A program made the translations under genes and the position numbers. From Flammulina velutipes (lineage: Eukaryota; Basidiomycota; Agaricomycetes; Agaricales; Physalacriaceae), in the NCBI GenBank assembly GCA_011800155.1, contig JAALGH010000011.1, positions 1,364,001-1,428,000 on the forward strand: a stretch of 64,000 nucleotides of DNA, in the 5' to 3' direction. Each line of letters begins with the position of its first letter. Position 1 is the stretch's first letter. Shown piece by piece: positions 45,973 to 56,259 of the stretch. Under the pieces are notes generated by a model. It saw nothing but the letters and a program-made list of their open reading frames with translations. It did not search any database and had not been told where the DNA came from.

Positions 45973-46137
45973 ACAGAATAGAGATTGTATTCCTAGCTGT
46001 ATGAAACCTCTACGTTAGACGTGCTTGAACTCAGAGTGCATCGGATGGCATAGGGATGAGGGCAAGATAGGATGCATTATGAGGACGAATTGTACAAATA
46101 ATCAAGATGACTATGTAGAATCCGGCCCGCAACACGG
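45973..46137. other. Spacer, partly duplicated
   Basis: Up to about 46045 this matches the reverse complement of 51890-51960, the 3' flank of the paralogous membrane-protein gene. The end of that similarity marks the edge of the inverted duplication. Confidence 0.6.
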
Positions 46138-48563
46138 ATGTCATGGTTGAACTACAACCATTCAAATACTCTTTACCATTTTGCTAGTACCAACGCAGCT
46201 CTGCTCCAGCTGTCACGCGTCGATCCGGGGCTCCCTGCACAGGTGCACGACTCTCAGCAACAGTGCATGACTCGCCATTTCGCCACTGAAGTTGCTATCC
46301 ATTCTGCCCAAGCGTGCGAAAGTAGACTTGTTTTGCTCATGAACGACCATGACGTTCCCGAAGACCAGCAGCCTCCCGATAACCAAACTCTTCCGGATCT
46401 TGACGTCGCGAAAAGAGTATACCTACTCTCTGCTTTGCTGCAAAAGCAGCAGCGTAAATTACGGACCGTAGATGTCCTCGAAGAGTCTCTCAACGTCGTT
46501 CGGAACACTGGGCTTGCACCCTCTGCCAAGGTGTTGAATCATATCGTTATCCTCCTTTCTCGGGGTACGGTAGACGAGGTCGATCTCCTAATCGCTGCGT
46601 CGGCGGGCCCGCTGCGAACGGTTGGGAGTACTGCGTTCATTACATATCACAGGCCATGCCATATATTGACGACACGCCCCACCTCTCCACCCTCGTCGCG
46701 CGGAATCACCCAGAATACGAAGCCTCCACCTCCGCAGTCTCCACAACGCGGAGATATGGGCATAGTCAGTACTACGACGCACAAGCCGACTCCTATCCCG
46801 TCGTCGAGCGTGTTCGTTTTGGATCCTGTCAGGTCTAATTTGCACTTCGAAGAGATACTGTAAGCTCTACTGTCTGCCCGTTGATGCAATCTAACCCATT
46901 CGTGTTAGTGCCAAGGCGCCCGCCGACGTGAACTTTCCAGAGTATACCGAATCTGCGTTGAAGGTCGCGCGTGCAACGGCACAGAAACTAATCTCCCTGG
47001 ATCAAGCTCGTCACTTTTTTATGCGCCATTGCCACCCCAAGATTAGAAAGCGACTCAATTACATTGTCAAGATGTACTTTGACACGACAAAGCTCGTGGA
47101 GTGGAGTCCTGAGACGCTTGAACAGGTCGACGAAGAGGTTGTTGACTCGCTGCATCCCAGTCTGGAGCCGATTTTGGCGACAGTCGGGATTTCTAGAGAT
47201 GGCGATGGCTATCCATTCAACAGATCAAATGCCAGCCAATGGTTAGACTCTGTTGTTCTCTCGGTACGCATCTTCAGAAAAAGAATGGCTGCAAAACCAG
47301 ACGATGACTCCTCGCTGTCGGCACAATCCAACGCTTCTTGTGTGCTTCACCATCTGCTTAAAGCAGTTCCCTCTTCTCTTTGGAAAATCAAGTCCTTGGC
47401 GAAACTCCTGTCCGACTTGCGAAGTGCTTGTACGGTTTTCGAATCTTACTATGTATGTGCTGGAAGGGTTAACAAATGTCAGATCTGACCCGTTCACATT
47501 CACCTCTATTCCCCGGCACTGACGAGCCCAATGAACTCGAAGAGGACGAGCCGTCCGATACATCTTTTCTGGACAATAGTAGTATCGTGCCTAGCCTTAG
47601 TACGTCCAATCCCATCGTCTCCTTGCCTGGATAGATCATCAACATGTGTCTTGCAGACTCCATTCCTCCTGGAAGTTCATTGTTCATCTGTAGCCTGGAC
47701 GCAACAACTGCCTGGACTACCGCGACGTGGTTTCTTTCCAAGCACCGCTTCTTGAAATCACATATACCTATCCGTTGCTCTCTCGTTGATCTACCGAACG
47801 AAAAGCCAACGCAGATCGGCTTGAGACAGTGCAAGTCTCTCACAAAGCGATGGTTTGATGATAGTTCGGAATCAGTCTCTCAGGATCAGGAAAAGGTGCT
47901 GAACGCGATAATCAGCAAGGGGAACAACGTGGACTTTGGTTTTCGTGGTGCGTGCCACTGTGAAATTGGAATTATGGCTTCCATGGTGGCGTCGATTGGC
48001 GAAGATGAATCATTGAAACCAATGACCGACGAAATCAAGGCCGCATTTCTTCCCTTTGCCAACGAGGTATGTATGTCAACCAATATGAGGTGATCATGAA
48101 CTCACTCTGTTTCAGTATTACCAGGAAGCTCCCGGCGGAAAGGTTCGGCTTTTTTGGGTTAGCTCTATGCATGCTCATCGTGCTTTAGGACAGGTTTATG
48201 GACATTGGTGTTGCTAAAAAGTCCTGTGCCATCTGCTATTTGACTGCGGATGTCGTTAACCATTGGTTGAAGAAACGAGGTCATCAGCTGCAATTTCGCC
48301 TGCCTGGTGCTCACAGTGTTTATTCCACGTGGATGCCGCCGACATGGCTCCCTATTGAAGTTCTCAATGACCTCGAAGCTGTGATGTTGGCGCGCTTGAA
48401 GAGTATGCTGGTGGATCATGACGGGGCTGGGCAGAGTTCTCCCAACGACACTGACGATGAAGGTGTCGACAGTTTCCAACCAGAACAGAGTGACTTCATG
48501 GGACAAGTCTACCTCGAGCTGGATTCAGAATTCTCCATGGTGAGTAGCAAAAAAGACAAGTAG
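46138..48563 (+). CDS. OTT_1508-like nucleic-acid deaminase-fold protein, copy 1
   Basis: Six exons in consistent phase: 46138-46859, 46909-47429, 47483-47599, 47657-48066, 48116-48142 and 48189-48563; about 723 residues. The C-terminal third has the zinc-dependent deaminase signature: GACHCEIGIMASM (H-x-E, about 47,946-47,985) and GVAKKSCAICYL (C-x2-C, about 48,207-48,242). The context matches the fungal OTT_1508-like branch of the deaminase superfamily, where the first motif ligates zinc and supplies the catalytic glutamate and the C-x2-C completes the site. The N-terminal two thirds are helical with no named domain. These genes form lineage-specific expansions in basidiomycetes; substrates are unknown. 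The final tail is acidic and serine-rich. All catalytic residues look present. A second relative lies at 56260-57841. Confidence 0.7.
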
Positions 48564-48998
48564 CTGCATGGTGGGTCTGTTTTCTGTGTCAATGTACTTG
48601 TTACGCACAATTGTTGATTCTTGCCCGAAATGAAGTCACAGATTCGCACAGCAATTGGAGTATGGTGTCTATGGCTGACTAGGAAATGGAGAAAACAATG
48701 ATGCAACTTGATCATGGAACTACCACCATGCACCGTAATGTCGACCTCGCTCGCACCCTCTCTGCCGTCGGATGGCCAACGTAATGTCCAAGGACAAGAT
48801 GGTGTACACACTGAAAAGGGAACTGAAAACTTTGTGATGCAAAGTTTGAGCATTCTTCAATTGATACCTATCTCTACCGTACCTATAGATATCCCATACA
48901 TACCGATATTATCATGACAGCGATTGCGATGAATAACACAAGTCTCCATGATTCATCTTCCTTCAGGACCTTGTCTGAAATCAGCCACATTTGAATAA
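48564..48998. other. Intergenic between convergent deaminase and lipase genes
   Basis: No recognisable gene. It should hold both 3' ends. Confidence 0.5.
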
Positions 48999-50149
48999 TC
49001 AAAGACGACTGAATACCAAACACGCACCAACCAGTCGGTGATAGGCTTGGATCCAATCTACGCTCTTGACGTTTATCATCTTGAGTCGCCGCAACACCTT
49101 CTCCATATCATGGCCGTTGTAATAATTATGCCCACCTTTGGGATGGAGCGGAACATCCTCAATGGGTGGCGCTTTGAACAGTGAAGCCTCGCATTCCTCT
49201 CGTGGGATATGGTAGAGATGGCCATGGACAAGGTAGAAACAACTCTCAGTAAAATGCCGATACCCAAGGAAGTAAGGAGGTAGAGAATGTACCCCTATGC
49301 ATCCAGTCAGCGAACATAGAATGGTCTAGAGATTAGGCGCACCGTCATTGAACCCTTTGACGCACAGCTCGATGAGAGAATCCTGCCCGTGAGCATTGCG
49401 ATAAGACGTTACGCTCGCTCGCCAGTGTTTCACAAGTGAGTCGTCTCCTGCCCTAGGAGATCCAAACGAAACGACCTTCAAGCGACACCCTTCCCGTACT
49501 GGAGCATTTCCAGCTAGCACGTCTATCGTGAGGAGATATGAAATGGCCCCTCCCATGCTATGGCCTGCCAACACGAGCTCGTCCACCTCGTGTTCCGCAA
49601 AGCCTTGGTGAAGGGCCTCGTAGATGCGATCCTTAAGACCTTGATACAGTGCCCAAAAACCGGTGTGTACACGGCCCTTGCCTGAGGGATGCGACTGGAA
49701 GAGGAATCGTAGGTCCTGGACAGCTTGAGCAGAAGATGTGGTTCCGGAGGTTGCGACGAGAAGCTGCTTGGTTGTCGCACGGTAGGCTACATAGCAATGA
49801 AGGTTGGATACGCTCCCAAAGAAATCGGATACAAGTGTTGCAGAGCGTAATGCTTGGTATCCTTCCAGAGGGAAGTTTGACCCAGTGAGAACATCAATAT
49901 TGGAGAAGATGAAGGAGATTGGAACACTATTATTGGATGCTATTTCAGCATACTGACCTGCTAGATATCAGCTATGGCAGTTTTGTAATTATTTGACGAC
50001 GAACCGAGTTCTTCTAGTTCAGTCTCTATTGCCCGCGACGCACGGTCCTTGTCGGATATCGTGTAGGTCGACTGCGAGGCGACAAGTCTCGATATCCAGC
50101 GAAAGTTTTCCTCCCGCTCGGAGGCGTACATGAGCTTGTCGGCGTCCAT
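48999..50149 (-). CDS. Class 3 (alpha/beta hydrolase) lipase, copy 1
   Basis: Three exons on the minus strand: 50005-50149, 49343-49957 and 48999-49294, with introns of 47 and 48 nt; 351 residues. The family hydrolyses acylglycerols or phospholipids. The nucleophile elbow is GHSMGG in VLAGHSMGGAISYLL (about 49,550). The segment VVSFGSPRAGDD carries the usual post-nucleophile wording, and GGHNYYNGHDME includes a likely C-terminal histidine. No signal peptide is visible, so the enzyme is probably intracellular. It is closely paralogous to the divergently transcribed lipase at 50370-51784 (shared YASE..NFRWI, ELG-QYAEIASNN, HSMGGA, SFGSPR). Both intron positions can be read cleanly. Confidence 0.85.
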
Positions 50150-50369
50150 ATTAGAGTGAATGAATGTCAATGGCAGTGCAGTGTCCTGCAAAGGCCTGTG
50201 CTCATCGGATAGACATCTCTGAAGGTAAAAATAATAATGGTGATGATGGTAAGACGGCAAGCGGCGTCCGGCTTGCTGCTTACCTTTCGTCTCTTACCAT
50301 CATCTCCGATTTCATGATACTTCATCTGCGGGTTCCGTAACGTTCATTTGCTGCTTGTTAACCACCACA
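50150..50369. promoter_or_regulatory. Shared 220-bp region between divergent lipase paralogues
   Basis: The two lipase start codons (50149 minus, 50370 plus) are separated by 220 bp, which must include both promoters. It is the centre of the inverted duplication described in the findings. No clear TATA box was picked out. Confidence 0.45.
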
Positions 50370-51784
50370 ATGCCATCCAAACTAAAGGCTCCCAAGGTCG
50401 TGCTCACCGAGGCGCAGAAACGCATGTACGCCTCCGAAAAGCTCATGAACTTTCGGTGGATTGCAAAGACTGTGGCGTCCTACTCGGCCTATACCCTCTC
50501 GGACAAAGACCTAGTCTCCCGGGACACTGAGCTCGACATAGCTGAACTCGGTGAGTTTTGCTCTGATTCTCGCATGTCGTGTGCCAACCCTTCCGTTCAG
50601 GTCAGTACGCCGAGATTGCTTCCAACAACATAGTTCCTATTTCTTTCATCTTCGACAACATCGACAAGCTCATGCAGCCTGACTTTCCATTGGAAGGTTA
50701 TGAGGCTCTTCGTGGGTCTGTCTGGGTGGCGGAATATTTTGGTCGAGTATCGCACCTGCACTCGTACGTCGCCTACCGTCCGCAGATGAAACAACTCGTG
50801 GCTGCCACCTCTGGTACGTCCTCCGCTACCCAGGCTGTCCAGGACCTGCGTACTCTGTACCACAGGCATCGTTCCGGCCGGGGCGTCGTTCACTCCGGTT
50901 TCTGGGCCTTGTACAAGGGTGTTCGAGATTTGGTATACGCGGGGATCGCTAAAGGTTTCAGAGACCACCCCGATGCCGAAGAACTCGTTATCACCGGCCA
51001 CAGCATGGGTGGCGCAGTATCCTACCTTCTCGTAATGGACGCCCTCTTAGGCAAGATCTCCCTCCCGTCAAATTGCAAACTCAAGCTCGTATCATTTGGA
51101 TCACCGCGCGTCGGCGATGAGGCTTTCGTCAAATACTGGCGGGAGCTCCGGACATCTTTTCGGGAAAAGCACGAGTTTACCGAACACTGTGTAAAGGCGT
51201 ACAATGATGGTGTTCCCTCCCTCCCTCCATTGTCATTTGGCTATCGTCATTTCACCGAAACACCCCTCTATCTTATCCACGGACGATTGTACAATGTTCC
51301 GCCTTCAGAAAGCGAGTTCTCGCTTTTTTTTGCCGATCCCGGCCCATCTCCAGATCAACCTATAGACTATCCAAAGGGCGGACACAACTACTACAACGGA
51401 CGCGATATGGAACGGGTTTTACGGAGGCTGCGGTGGCTAGACAAGGCTATGGGTGGGAGGAGTGACTGGGTAAAACACTACCAGAAACACGCTAGTCGGC
51501 ATCTGACTCCAAGTGCGCGAGATTTGAAGGAAGGCCTGCCGACGAGTTCAAGCTCTATGACTCTACCGGCGTGGCAGGGTAGTCGCCAGAAGCGACTGAG
51601 CCGATATCTTTCGCCCTCCCCATGTGGTGGCGACTCGAAGCTGAGGGAAGGTTTACCATTAGCGAGCTCAAGCTCAATGACATTGCAGGAGGGACTGCCT
51701 CCCATTGTGAGTGGTCCACCGTTAGCTTTGGACATTTCCGTCTTGGAGCCGTCGTCTTCGCAGAATCAGTCAGAACTGCGATGA
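50370..51784 (+). CDS. Class 3 lipase, copy 2, with a C-terminal extension
   Basis: Two exons, 50370-50550 and 50601-51784, with a 50-nt intron in the same place as intron 1 of the divergent copy; 454 residues. The nucleophile elbow is ITGHSMGGAVSYLL (about 50,990-51,030) and SFGSPRVGDE follows. Unlike copy 1 there is no second intron, and about 100 extra residues follow the hydrolase domain. That extension has an imperfect internal repeat, EGLPTSSSSMTL and EGLPLASSSSMTL, with a third partial EGLPP. It is basic and serine-rich, so probably a disordered tail. No signal peptide is evident. Function as a lipase or phospholipase is inferred from the family; the substrate is unknown. Confidence 0.85.
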
Positions 51785-51963
51785 AGCGTACTACAATTTA
51801 ATCTGTATCATAGGTATACCTTACTACTGTCAGGAGGTTATTGAACAACCTTAAGTTATTACACCTCCAAGTGGAATTTTGAATCTTTGTAGCGCAATCT
51901 GATGCGCTCTGAATTCAAGCACTTAGAGGTATCGTACGGCTGGGAATACAATTTCTATTCTGT

Positions 51964-52475
51964 TTATCCCTCATCCCTGTGCCATGGTGTTCTGCATATG
52001 CCAATTGAATATTCGAGCGGGACGTTCCTCGGGGACGAGCGAGGCATGGCAATGACGACAGCCAACTGCAATTGTGTGGCGTCCTGCGGCTTATACAGGT
52101 CTGATGTTTGCCCATCAAATGTTGCGCCACATAAGGGTTTCTACATGATTTGTCATTAAACTTCATCCTGAGCTGTGAATGCTCTACCTTAAATTCATAC
52201 ATTCCCAAAAGCCCGGGAACACGCTGCCGAACCCATACATCCCATAGCTCTGGCCTGAGACTTAAATCTGGCGCAGAGGCTGTCGGGATGTCGACTGGTG
52301 AATACCACAGTCTGTTAAACTGTCTCCTCCACCCCAAAATAGCAATGATCCCAACACCGAACATTCCGACACAGAGGAAGGCGACGACGATGGGAGGTGA
52401 AGAGCCACCAGAGGATTTGTTGGGATCCTCGTCAGCGCGAGAAAAAATCAAAATGGGAAGGCTGCGGAAAGGCAT
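51964..52475 (-). CDS. Small single-pass membrane protein, copy 2
   Basis: Two exons on the minus strand, 52188-52475 and 51964-52140, with a 47-nt intron in the same position as in the copy at 45461-45972; 154 residues. The hydrophobic helix is PPIVVAFLCVGMFGVGIIAILGW, followed by RRQFNRLWY. Exon 2 encodes LQLAVVIAMPRSSPRNVPLE and ends HRDEG. Exon 2 is nearly identical between copies, while exon 1 differs more, which suggests recent exchange in the 3' half. No function can be named. Confidence 0.62.
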
Positions 52476-52722
52476 GTTTACATGATTGTGAAAGGGAAAG
52501 AGAGTTTATTTAAGACCCGTCGTTGACTAGCTTCAGTTCGTGAGAATCGAACGGACGTCACCAGTCTCTGGGCACGTCGAGTTCTCGGGTCAAGTGATTG
52601 ATGTGCTTGTCCCGAGTCTCTGAGTCTTTACACCAAGACAACATCCTTAGGCTAAGCTAAGTACATCTATGTTGCTTATCCTTCAAGCTGACGACTCTGG
52701 GAGGATAACTTCTCTGTCGGAT

Positions 52723-54207
52723 CTACAGTTCACTGTCGTCCCGTCCACTAAAGACAGGCAGTTTGAATCCACCAGCCCAATGCCTCCCAAAGCGGTCAGA
52801 AGGGTCGTATCTCCTCTTCACATCCCAATATCTCCTCAAATCCAATCCCCGATACACATCCTGTTCGCTCGACGCATAATTCATATAAATGAACGGCTTG
52901 ACAAGTTCCGGAAAGCTGGTTTCCGTCCATTGCACTAGCTCCTTCAAATGAACATCGACGCTGGTCGTCATGAACAGCACAACTATCCCGCAGTAAGAAC
53001 CATTGAACCCTGACTAGAGGGAATGCACAACTCACTGAGAACAGCCTCCCCATCGTCAAACATATGCCCCGGAAGAGGCTGGAACGTAACGCTGAAAGAA
53101 CCCTTCCCATTGAACATTCTTTGTCCCGCCCCATAGATGTCCATAGCGAATCGTGCATCTGGCTTGATCGTCAGTGTGTACCACTGATGACGCTCCACTG
53201 GCTTCAAGTCTCCCAGTTGCCTCACCCATTCCTCGTACACGTTTGCTCTATCACGCAGGTGCATGGTGTCCACCATAGCGGGTAGACCGAAATTCCGTCT
53301 GCGAGTTGTGTCCCCGATCAGCAGCCGAGGAACCCAAATTCTTTCGTCACTAAGGAGTACACCCATGAACTCCTGTACCTCCTCCCCAAACCCAAGCGTC
53401 AATTCCACGAGATTGCGCAAGAGTTCGTTAGCATGTTCGATCCGGAATACCTGGGCGCCACCCCACACATCAACGGCCTCCGAGGTCTTCATCGTGAAGC
53501 GAGTAACCACCCCGTAGTTCGTACTGCCGTATTTCAGTGCCCAGAAGAGTTCACTGTGCTCATCCGCGTTGGCGTGCACGACTTGTCCTGAGGCGAGTAC
53601 GACCTCGTAGTCGAGTACGTCACCACTAGCGAACGTGTTCCCGGGAAATGATATCCCGCCTAATATACCTGTCAGCTAACACGCGCAACGACGCCACAGC
53701 GGAAACCCGCACCTCCGATAAGAAAGCCTCCAACGCCCACGTCCAAGTTCCTCGCGCCTTGTACAGTTCGGTTATGTTCGGAAAGATGATGGTATACGTC
53801 TCTCCAGCGCAAGCCAGCTCCGAAAGTGGCCAGCCTCGTTCCTTCGTTGTACTCGATGTCATTGAGTTCAGCCAGGTCAATGGTGATTCCAGGAGCGTGT
53901 GCGCTAGATGCGCCGCTCCATGCCATATGACCGCCGCTTCGTACAGCGAACTCGCACTGCATCTGCACGATGACAGCTACTTGGGAGGAAGACGAAGGGT
54001 GAGCGACACATGCAGGGGATAATTCAGCCTGGTAGAGAGAGAAATACGACAGGTTGGTCTGCGAAGTGCGTATTCCGGCATTCAAGATGTCGAGGCACTA
54101 TTGGACACGGTTAAGAAGAGTGAAGAGCAGTCAGAACGACGTACGCAGTTCCTAGCGGTAGTGATCCATGGGAGAAAGCTTACTAGGAGGAAGAATAGAA
54201 AGGACAT
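52723..54207 (-). CDS. Secreted FAD-dependent oxidase (berberine-bridge-enzyme type), copy 1
   Basis: Four exons on the minus strand: 54145-54207, 53713-54097, 53036-53659 and 52723-52982; 443 residues. Exon 1 encodes a signal peptide (MSFLFFLLVSFLPWITTA). The FAD-binding type 4 domain follows: VAVIVQMQCEFAVRSGGHMAWSG, in which the histidine of GGH is the expected covalent FAD attachment site, then GAGLRWRDVYHHL, GVGGFLIGGGISF and NYGVVTRF. The C-terminal BBE-type segment is YMNYASSEQDVYRGL...YWDVKRRYDPSDRF. Such secreted oxidases act on carbohydrates, alkaloids or phenolics; the substrate is unknown. TATATAA lies 35 nt upstream of the ATG. All introns are GT..AG. It has a near twin at 58233-59701. 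Confidence 0.85.
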
Positions 54208-54240
54208 TGTTAGGTGGATGGGAGAGCAGGGGGCCAGTCA

Positions 54241-54247
54241 TTATATA
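54241..54247 (-). promoter_or_regulatory. TATA box of FAD oxidase copy 1
   Basis: The reverse complement reads TATATAA about 35 nt upstream of the ATG at 54207. The sequence around it is shared with the promoter of copy 2. Confidence 0.5.
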
Positions 54248-54289
54248 GCGCCATGGTGCTTCTTTTAGTGGACGCGTGGCGTTCAGTTG

Positions 54290-54560
54290 AGTAATGGCGC
54301 CGAATAGACAGCATGGAATCTCAAGTGGAGGCGAAAATGGATATCCTTGCTATGACCATCGATGGACATGGCATGAACGATCTTCTGTCAGAGTCCGTCG
54401 TACTACGTTTCGGCATGATACTGCAGACCCAGTCCGGTCAACATGTGCTATCCCGTTTGAAGTGTCATTGAAATGAGCAGGAGAGGCTCATCAAACACAG
54501 GACCTTGAGCTGCGCTGCACTGCAAGGCAAGTCAGCTCTCGCTTCGTCCAAAGATTAGAG
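54290..54560. other. Spacer upstream of FAD oxidase copy 1
   Basis: The similarity to the FAD oxidase copy 2 promoter fades near 54340. No gene. Confidence 0.45.
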
Positions 54561-54689
54561 TAGCACGTACTTGAGGATTTAGCATTGGGTAGTGTCTCTG
54601 AGGGTCCCTCTCCATCGACAACAGTCTCGTCGGACGATATCCCTTCGATAGGTAACGAGCTACTGCCGAAGAGCCCTTTTGACGTGCCT

Positions 54690-55080
54690 GTAGGATTCAA
54701 GTAGGCGCTAATGGAATTGGTGAGAGAAAAAAGCTTACCGGTAAACCTCTGGAGAGCTAGAATTGACGGTGATGTGAAGCGGAAATGAGACGGTGGTTCC
54801 TGAAAGAATGAACAGCACAAGGGACTCTGGGGGTGCTTGTACTATCTGTCGAATATCAATGTGAGGTCCCGTTTGCTGGTAATGTCGAGACGTATCCATG
54901 GAGTGGTGCTAGGGAATTAGAGAGGTCCATCGAATGTATTACACAAGGGTAGATCATGGGGAAAAAGGCATTTACAACTACGCCCCGTATTTTGCCCGTA
55001 ATACAGACTCGAACAATAGTCTTGGACGAGGAACAGACAGTGGGTCGAATGCGCTTGCGCGTTGGGATACACATATCGTG
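54690..55080 (-). repeat. Direct repeat X', relic with mL59 3' end
   Basis: Aligns in the same orientation with 59905-60280. Shared blocks include ATTCAAGTAGGCG.TAATGGAAT and GAGGAACAGACAG. The part at about 55025-55070 copies the last exon of the mL59 gene (60218-60277) with mutations that destroy the reading frame. A small spliced minus-strand gene may have existed here (an intron-like GTAAGC..TTAG at about 54708-54740), but I cannot support a product. Confidence 0.6.
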
Positions 55081-55159
55081 CAAGGAAAGCACCATCCCTT
55101 ACTAGGGAAACGTGCGTCAACTGTTATCTGCAAGATATGGCTGCATGGACGATATCGGT

Positions 55160-56259
55160 AAGGATAGATAGCAATTGACTCAAACGCACCTGTATTTCGC
55201 TATCTTTACAGTATCCCTTTCATTGCGCTCGCCGTCTTTTCCCCCGGACTTGACCATTCGACGGCAGAGAGGGTGCGAGCGAGGTCGATGTTATGATTGA
55301 GAGTGATAGTTCATGATCAAGCTGCATGAATGATCTTTGATTCCTACCGCCATCATGTCCACCAAGGACAACGAAACTGGACGGCAACAGCTAACGACCG
55401 CAAAGAGAGGCTTCGACGCGGTAGGCTATTGTTAACAACGATCTTCTCAGCTCAGCTTGATGCGCCACAGTCATGCTAGTCAAAATTCGCAGGTCTGGTG
55501 CCAAGGCGAACATTGGATAACTATCTCGAAAGCCTATTGTCTGGGGTGTCTGGACTCTCATTTGACATGTCGTGAACTCCCCACTACTTGGTCCAACTCT
55601 AGCGCATTTCGCGTAGTACCACATCAATTGCCTCTCGATTACTCTAGTAAGGCCAAGGTAAGCTTATCTGGATTTGCTAACCTGATTAACACCGACAAAC
55701 CATTAGCTGCACTCAGGCAATGTACAGCCTGCCTAGTACTTATTCGCACACGCTAGCCCTGATAATATCAACCGTCAACGACTGAACCGAACCCACTGAA
55801 ATCGCAAGCCAGACTGGCGGCAACCTTTAATCGTCGTCGGCGAGAAGGACAAGGAGAAGCAATGGGCGCGCCATCGAGTGGTCTTATTTGTGTTCAAGTT
55901 CGTCCTGTCCAACAAACTATGTTCAACAAGGATTTACATAGCTCAACGACTGGATTTGTACTAAGTATTTGTAGATCATTGTGTAAGTAAGCTTGACATC
56001 AGACAGCAGTCGAGGTTCACATTGATTAATTGCCCACCTCCACAGGTTAAAATGTCTTGTTAAAGACTCTTGATAGACCCCAGTCCTGCGCATCGATTTT
56101 GTAAAAGTTCACCAGCATGTTCGAGCTGGATGCTACCTACGAATGGAAACTCCCCTAGGCAGAATCTCGACACCGCACTGAGAGTCTCGGTGTGCTCTCC
56201 TATACTATGACTTGGCCGTATGACCTCATCTCAAAATCCCCTGTCTCTTCTTGACCACC
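55160..56259. other. Intergenic, about 1.1 kb, no gene recognised
   Basis: Short frames only on both strands. Confidence 0.45.

Noticed and set aside
45461..46018. Unspliced 185-codon reading of the small membrane protein gene
   Set aside because: The spliced version is supported by the paralogue, whose exon 2 is conserved in a different frame from the read-through.
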